From Enterocloster bolteae (GTDB taxonomy: Bacteria > Bacillota_A > Clostridia > Lachnospirales > Lachnospiraceae), in the NCBI GenBank assembly GCA_021769025.1, contig JAETTS010000104.1, positions 1 to 8,075 of the forward strand: a stretch of DNA of 8,075 bases, written 5' to 3'. Shown here one piece after another: positions 5,923 to 8,075 of the stretch; the first letter of the stretch is position 1, and each line of letters starts with the position of its first letter. The notes below the pieces were generated by a model. That model searched no databases. It was not told where the DNA came from and worked only from the letters and a program-made list of their open reading frames with translations. The position numbers and the translations under genes are program-made.

Positions 5923-5974
5923 GGGAGAAACCTCCTGCTTGTGTTTCTTTTAGTATACCATGTCCTCCGGACAT
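5912..5974 (-). CDS. Possible 20-codon upstream ORF overlapping the araC start
   Basis: In the araC leader an ATG (5972-5974) follows GGAGGG (5978-5983) by only 3 nt. It opens a 20-codon frame starting MSGGHGILK that ends at TAA 5912-5914, inside codons 3-4 of araC. Its start lies in the arm of the inverted repeat 5959-5975. The arrangement could couple or limit araC translation. The tight spacing and short length leave chance as a real alternative. Confidence 0.2.
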   Translation of the reverse strand: MSGGHGILKETQAGGFSHVI

Positions 5975-5975
5975 G
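5959..5975. repeat. Inverted repeat in the araC leader
   Basis: CATGTCC-TCC-GGACATG is a perfect 7-bp inverted repeat with a 3-base centre. It lies between araC and the larger repeats further upstream, beside a minus-strand extended -10-like TGGTATACT (5953-5961) that could serve as a second, proximal araC promoter. It could be a protein-binding site or an RNA hairpin. Confidence 0.5.
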
Positions 5976-5996
5976 ATCCCTCCGGGGGATGCGCAT

Positions 5997-6038
5997 GATT
6001 TGCCAGGGAAATTGTCCGTCTTCGCCGGACGGCAAATC
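5997..6038. repeat. Nested inverted repeat (bulged hairpin) in the divergent region
   Basis: GATTTGCC (5997-6004) pairs with GGCAAATC (6031-6038), and inside it GTCCG (6014-6018) pairs with CGGAC (6026-6030). On the right side the two arms are contiguous, and on the left they are separated by 9 nt. If araC is transcribed from 6063-6092 this would be a 13-bp bulged stem in its leader RNA. It has no T-tract, so it is not a standard terminator. Confidence 0.5.
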
Positions 6039-6043
6039 AGCGC

Positions 6044-6071
6044 TGGTATAATCTCTGTCCAGATTATACCA
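6044..6071. repeat. Perfect 11-bp inverted repeat carrying a TATAAT on each strand
   Basis: TGGTATAATCT (6044-6054) and AGATTATACCA (6061-6071) are exact reverse complements around CTGTCC. Each arm contains an extended -10 sequence (TGGTATAAT) reading inward, so the element could be at once a -10 region in both directions and a dimer operator. It overlaps the best araC promoter and lies just upstream of the gnpA -35, suggesting autoregulation linked to control of gnpA. Confidence 0.6.
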
Positions 6072-6092
6072 TATCCAGAGGCGAAGGGGCAA
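6063..6092 (-). promoter_or_regulatory. Candidate araC promoter
   Basis: On the minus strand TTGCCC (6087-6092) and the extended -10 TGGTATAAT (TATAAT at 6063-6068) are 18 nt apart. The start would be near 6056, giving a leader of about 134 nt that includes the hairpins at 5997-6038 and 5959-5975. A closer extended -10 at 5953-5961 is an alternative without a recognisable -35. Confidence 0.5.
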
Positions 6093-6095
6093 GAA

Positions 6096-6124
6096 TTGTT
6101 AAGTAATAGCGTATAAATCATAAT
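6096..6124 (+). promoter_or_regulatory. Candidate gnpA promoter
   Basis: TTGTTA (6096-6101) and CATAAT (6119-6124) are separated by 17 nt. The start would be near 6131, about 28 nt before the ATG at 6159. The ribosome binding site is AGGGGG, 5 nt before the ATG. The promoter is immediately downstream of the 11-bp inverted repeat, well placed for AraC control. Confidence 0.5.
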
Positions 6125-6158
6125 ATTTCCATAATCAACACATATATAGGGGGAAACT

Positions 6159-8075
6159 ATGGCAAAAACAAAAGGAAGGGTTACCCTCCCCAGTGAGGGG
6201 AATTTTTTAAGCGAGACAAAGGAAATGATGGACCGCTGGGGGGCGGATGCCCTGCGGGACAGCGATGGGACCAAGCTTCCGGAGGAGGTAAAGGCGCTGG
6301 ACGCATCCATTTACACCACCTACTTCGTGGCCAGAGGACATAATGAATTTGCAAAGGAACATATGGAAGAATGCCAGCAGATGTATCTCATGAGCCGCAG
6401 GGTGACAGCCACAAAAGATACCGTGAGTATTCCGTTTATGGAGGGGTATTTTAGTCAGCAGGTCTCGCCGGACTATGTCCATGACTGCAAAATATGGTGG
6501 GAGGTTATGGACCGGACTGCGGGGGAGCCTGTGGCCGGGGACAGCTGGGACGTGGATGAGGCGGAGAATATTGTTACGGTACGGCATACCCTGCCGTTTC
6601 ACGAGTACACCGTATCGTTTCTGGTCTACGCCCTCTGGGATCCTACCCAGATGTACAACCACATTACCAACAACTGGGGCGACAAGCCTCATGAGATCCC
6701 CTTTGACGTGCGCCAGCCTGCATCCGGCCGGTTTGCCAGGGAATATCTGATTCAATGGTTAAAGGACAATCCCAGGACAGACGTAGTGCGGTTTACCACA
6801 TTCTTCTATCACTTTACCCTGGTGTTTAATGACAAAGCAAAGGAAAAATTCGTGGACTGGTTCGGCTATGGAGCCACCGTGTCGGTGAAGGCTCTGGAAG
6901 AATTTGAGCAGGAGTACGGCTACCGGCTGCGGCCTGAGGACATTGTGGACAACGGCTACTACAATTCCACCTTCCGCGTTCCCACCAGGCAGTATCTGGA
7001 CTATATGGATTTCATCCAACGCTTCGTGGCAAAAAAGGCCGGGGAACTGGTGGCCCTGGTTCATGAGGCCGGCCGGGAGGCCATGATGTTTTTGGGGGAC
7101 AACTGGATTGGAACGGAACCCTACGGACCGTATTTCCCGGAAATCGGGCTGGATGCGGTAGTGGGAAGCGTAGGCGGGGGAGCCACTCTGCGCCTGATCT
7201 CCGACATTCCCGGTGTAAAGTATACGGAAGGCAGATTTCTGCCTTACTTTTTCCCGGATACGTTCTATGAAGGAAACGATCCCTGTATTGAGGCAAGGGA
7301 AAACTGGCTGGGTGCCAGAAGAGCTCTGATGCGAAAGCCTGTAGACCGGATCGGCTATGGGGGATACTTAAGCCTTGCCTACAAGTTTCCGAAATTCGTG
7401 GATTACATTGAGAAAGTAACCGATGAGTTTCGTGAGATTTATGATAATATTGCAGGGAGCCGTCCTTACTGCGGTTTAAAAGTCGCGGTTCTTAACTGTT
7501 GGGGGAAGCTGCGGTCCTGGCAGTCCTTTATGGTAGCCCACGCCCTCTGGTACAAACAGACCTATTCCTACTTTGGAATGCTGGAGTCCTTAAGCGGCAT
7601 GGGCGTAGACGTGGTTTTCTTAAGCTTTGACGACATTGTAAACCATGGGATTCCTGAGGATATCGATGTCATCGTCAATGCTGGAGCAGCCGGCACTGCC
7701 TTCTGCGGCGGTGAAAACTGGCTAAGCAGCAAGCTTGTGACTGAGATCCGCCGTTTTGTCTATGAAGGCGGCGGTTTTGTAGGTATCGGAGAGCCATCAG
7801 CCGCCCACTTTGGAGGACGTTTCTTCCAGCTGGCGGACGTGCTGGGCGTAGATAAGGAACTAGGCTTCAGCCTTTCCACGGATAAATATTTCACGGAGCA
7901 AAGGGAACATCATTTTCTAAAGGAAGATCGAAGAACAGGCTTTGATTTCGGAGAAAGCGTAAAGAACGTCTATGCCCTGTCTGAAGATACAGAGATTGTG
8001 GAGTTCTCTGACGGAGAACTTCACCTTAGCGCCCACCCCTACGGCAACGGCAGAGGAATCTACATTGCTGGCCTT
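6159..8075 (+). CDS. gnpA: 1,3-beta-galactosyl-N-acetylhexosamine phosphorylase, GH112 (partial, 3' end outside window)
   Basis: The frame is open for 639 codons to the window edge; full-length GH112 enzymes are a little over 700 residues, so roughly 80-100 are missing. The enzyme phosphorolyses Gal-beta-1,3-GlcNAc/GalNAc to Gal-1-P plus HexNAc in the cytoplasm. From memory the sequence aligns with B. longum GLNBP at a +1 offset: GRVTLPSE near the N-terminus, R33, YNHITNNWGD (166-175), R211, the acid catalyst D314 in MMFLGDNWIGTEPY, and R359 before FLPYFFPDTFYEGND. The TIM-barrel domain spans about 1-435. A Rossmann-like domain starts at LKVAVLNCWGK (440-450). The residue matching Bl V162 is T163. 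Its own promoter and a divergent AraC regulator precede it. The related galactosyl-rhamnose phosphorylase in the family is less likely given the nahK neighbour. Confidence 0.93.
   Translation, partial: MAKTKGRVTLPSEGNFLSETKEMMDRWGADALRDSDGTKLPEEVKALDASIYTTYFVARGHNEFAKEHMEECQQMYLMSRRVTATKDTVSIPFMEGYFSQQVSPDYVHDCKIWWEVMDRTAGEPVAGDSWDVDEAENIVTVRHTLPFHEYTVSFLVYALWDPTQMYNHITNNWGDKPHEIPFDVRQPASGRFAREYLIQWLKDNPRTDVVRFTTFFYHFTLVFNDKAKEKFVDWFGYGATVSVKALEEFEQEYGYRLRPEDIVDNGYYNSTFRVPTRQYLDYMDFIQRFVAKKAGELVALVHEAGREAMMFLGDNWIGTEPYGPYFPEIGLDAVVGSVGGGATLRLISDIPGVKYTEGRFLPYFFPDTFYEGNDPCIEARENWLGARRALMRKPVDRIGYGGYLSLAYKFPKFVDYIEKVTDEFREIYDNIAGSRPYCGLKVAVLNCWGKLRSWQSFMVAHALWYKQTYSYFGMLESLSGMGVDVVFLSFDDIVNHGIPEDIDVIVNAGAAGTAFCGGENWLSSKLVTEIRRFVYEGGGFVGIGEPSAAHFGGRFFQLADVLGVDKELGFSLSTDKYFTEQREHHFLKEDRRTGFDFGESVKNVYALSEDTEIVEFSDGELHLSAHPYGNGRGIYIAGL

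Noticed and set aside
5844..6092. Arg-rich 82-codon minus-strand frame spanning the araC leader and start
   Set aside because: No ribosome binding site at its ATG, overlaps the araC coding start in another frame, and its composition follows from the GC-rich repeats.
6207..6755. 182-codon minus-strand frame opposite the GH112 gene
   Set aside because: Lies entirely antisense to a gene with clear conserved motifs; the frame is a shadow of its codon structure.
1..8075. CRISPR arrays, tRNA or rRNA genes, insertion sequences, phage or defence genes
   Set aside because: No regularly spaced repeats, cloverleaf or rRNA-like sequence, transposase or integrase motifs, or terminal inverted repeats with target duplications were seen by eye.

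Overview
The window reads as a chromosomal segment from a low-to-mid GC Firmicute, most likely a gut Lachnospiraceae (clostridial cluster XIVa type). Grounds: strong AGGAGG-type ribosome binding sites, sigma-A-like promoters with TATAAT boxes, U-tracted intrinsic terminators, and a gene set (GH112 phosphorylase, NahK-like kinase, SEC-C protein) familiar from that group. The assignment is inferred from family resemblance; no search was run.

The left third (1-2519) is all on the minus strand. From right to left it carries a NUDIX hydrolase, a SEC-C zinc-motif protein with its own promoter and terminator, a xylose-isomerase-like TIM-barrel sugar phosphate isomerase/epimerase with its own promoter, and the first 30 codons of a short-chain dehydrogenase/reductase (SDR). 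The SDR has a good ribosome binding site but only an ATT codon at the right distance. Both recognisable promoters on this side contain perfect inverted repeats placed like operators.

Positions 2520-2922 form a 403-base divergent intergenic region. It holds a plus-strand TATAAT box and a strong plus-strand terminator that no annotated gene explains (a possible small RNA of about 100 nt). Further right are a pair of 15-base direct repeats spaced 21 bp and a sigma-A promoter for the next operon.

The right two thirds (2923-8075) look like a pathway for galacto-N-biose/lacto-N-biose (Gal-beta-1,3-HexNAc from mucin or milk glycans). A GalU/RmlA-type sugar nucleotidyltransferase and an N-acetylhexosamine 1-kinase (NahK-like) form a two-gene operon. 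A convergent AraC-family regulator follows. Divergent from it is a GH112 1,3-beta-galactosyl-N-acetylhexosamine phosphorylase that runs off the right edge. The phosphorylase should release Gal-1-P and HexNAc, the kinase would make HexNAc-1-P, and the nucleotidyltransferase may activate one of these sugar-1-phosphates to a UDP-sugar. Bifidobacteria use a GalT-class enzyme (LnpC) at the last step, so this would be a non-orthologous version of the route. The 236-base araC/phosphorylase divergent region is unusually rich in perfect inverted repeats and is the probable control centre. No galE, galT or transporter gene is visible in the window.
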